A DNA stretch of 64,000 nt, taken from positions 3,172,776-3,236,775 of the forward strand of contig CM026428.1 in the NCBI GenBank assembly GCA_014871385.1. The letters are read 5' to 3'. The DNA is from Ceratodon purpureus (lineage: Eukaryota; Streptophyta; Bryopsida; Pseudoditrichales; Ditrichaceae). The translations under genes were made by a program, and so were the position numbers. Positions 62,660 to 64,000 of the stretch are shown one piece after another; position 1 is the stretch's first letter, and each line of letters opens with the position of its first letter. Under the pieces are notes generated by a model, which saw only the letters and a program-made list of their open reading frames with translations, was not told the origin of the DNA and did not search any database.

Positions 62660-64000
62660 ATATACCGTGTTTCTTTTATAATTTTTGGAGTTTTGTAAAA
62701 TATGTTGATTTTTGACACGTGGGTTTAGCTCAGTCTAAACATGTTGGATATGTCCCATCTGGTTTGTGTGGATTGTTTTGGTTTGGTATATGTATGTGTG
62801 TTTTGGCTGTGATGTATGCCAATGCCAGCACATTACTTATGAGGATCACAATAGTCAGTGATCAATTTGTGTGAGGGTATTGTGGTTTCTAGTGCTTCAA
62901 TCTCGTAGACTTGTCTTCACACATGGATACATGGGAGTGGGATATGTGTTAGTATTTGGCACTTTTTGTTTGAATTTTTATTTTATTTTTTTATTTTTAT
63001 TTTTATTTTCTTTCTTTGTTTGTTGGAGTTTGATGGGTGTTTAGGTTTTGCTTTGACAGTGGGCTTTGTGTTTGGTGTATTTGTTTGTGTTTGGTTTTTG
63101 TGGTTTTGTTGTTTATGTGTTTTTATTTGTTTTATGTGTCTGTAACGAATATGTCAAAGTTCGGGGTGCCTAGTATTCAGGGAGTTGGTGTTTCTGAAAC
63201 TACGGATGTTTCAGAGGAACAGACGGAGGGTACAAAGGAGGATTTCCCAATCATAGAGGAAATGGATGGCCATGCACAAATGTTTGTTTTTTTTGTTTTA
63301 TGAGGAGCTCGTGGCTAGGGAGGCGGGAGTTCGGATATATGGAGGATATTTCACTGCAGGAGAAGTGATTGTGTGTGCTATGGAGCAACATCCTTCTACT
63401 TTGGGTTTTATGCGGACTACACTAGATATAGTTGGGCATTGGGGTTTTGCTTGGGTTTCTCTAGTGCCGATGCTACAATTTTTTGTGGCATATGTTCGCT
63501 AATGTTTTGGACATTAAAGGGTGCCGTTTTTGGTACAAAGTTTTGTGAGTCTTCTATGATTATATGTATTTGTGCGGCATTTATTTTAGTATAGTTTATT
63601 TACTTATATATATTTGTTTAGTATGTGTGGATGTATACATAGTTTTTGGTGTGAATTTGATTGTGTGTGTTGATTTTGGAGCTGTGAGTATTTTGTCTGT
63701 CTTTCTTTGGTTGGAGGTGATTTATGTTTTGAGAAGTGTGTTTTGACAATGGGCTTTGGTTTGGGTTAGATTTATTAGAGTGGTGGGGTGTTTTATTGAG
63801 GAAATTGGATGCTCTTCCTTTATGGACAAATTTGCATATATGAGTAGTTTAAAGGGCTGTACATGTTTGGACATGACTGAATTGTGACCAGTCTTTGTAG
63901 GATATGGTAGGAGCAGCTAAAATCACCACAGCCCTCAAAATCACCACCCGCAGTATGATCCCACCACCCTCCAAAATCTCTAAAAGCAAATTGTCAGTCC
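62660..64000. other. G/T-skewed region, unassigned
   Basis: The plus strand is dominated by G and T, especially 62960-63760, with long TTTG/TGTG runs. Open plus-strand frames (63037-63303, 63266-63502) are by-products of this skew or parts of an unknown gene. One stretch with normal codon mix encodes SEEQTEGTKEDFPIIEEMDG. A gene cannot be called. The last 100 bases turn A/C-rich. Confidence 0.35.

Overview
This window is nuclear DNA from a land plant. It has spliced genes with GT-AG introns, plant-only families (remorin, PTI1-like kinase, UDP-glycosyltransferase, a plant mitochondrial ATP synthase subunit), AT-rich gene-poor stretches and many short inverted-repeat transposons. The intron-rich glycosyltransferase and a helical-bundle TKL kinase of a kind I associate with mosses make a bryophyte, most likely a moss, my best guess; a lycophyte is not excluded. 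No bacterial operon, CRISPR array, rRNA or tRNA gene was seen.

Layout. 1-800: 3' part of an unknown charged coiled-coil protein (+). 2122-4595: six-exon UDP-glycosyltransferase (-). 6.6-8.7 kb: a nest of inverted-repeat transposons. 8671-13710: a seven-exon gene (-) that I reconstruct as a 1093-residue tandem kinase, with an active-looking TKL kinase, a DUF7025-like module and a PTI1-like degenerate kinase. Its stop codon lies inside a transposon terminal repeat. 16735-17808: small multi-pass membrane protein (-). 18-22.6 kb: no gene, one large fold-back and a Stowaway-type MITE. 23745-24562: C2-domain protein (+). 25387-26977: CYP85-clan cytochrome P450 (-). 29271-32259: WRAP73/WDR8 WD40 protein (-). 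33-40 kb: G-box repeat cluster, AT-rich desert, a TTAA-flanked element and a possible 61-residue membrane protein. 40317-43401: long remorin (-). 46-52.7 kb: Tourist-type MITE, desert and a 0.9-kb fold-back. 53279-55683: mitochondrial ATP synthase 24-kDa subunit (-). 56.8-61 kb: Tourist-type MITE and a decayed hAT transposon. 61.8-62.7 kb: second copy of the 7-kb TTAA element, inverted. 62.7-64 kb: G/T-skewed, unassigned.

The genes are independent transcription units. Exon-intron structures were built by hand: each splice site was chosen so that reading phase and family similarity both hold across every junction. Phase closes to a single stop in all eight spliced genes. This supports the models but does not replace transcript data. 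The main candidate for something new is the tandem kinase with the DUF7025-like insert. Second is the family of 0.85-0.9-kb TTAA-flanked elements, of which two near-identical copies sit about 54 kb apart in opposite orientation.
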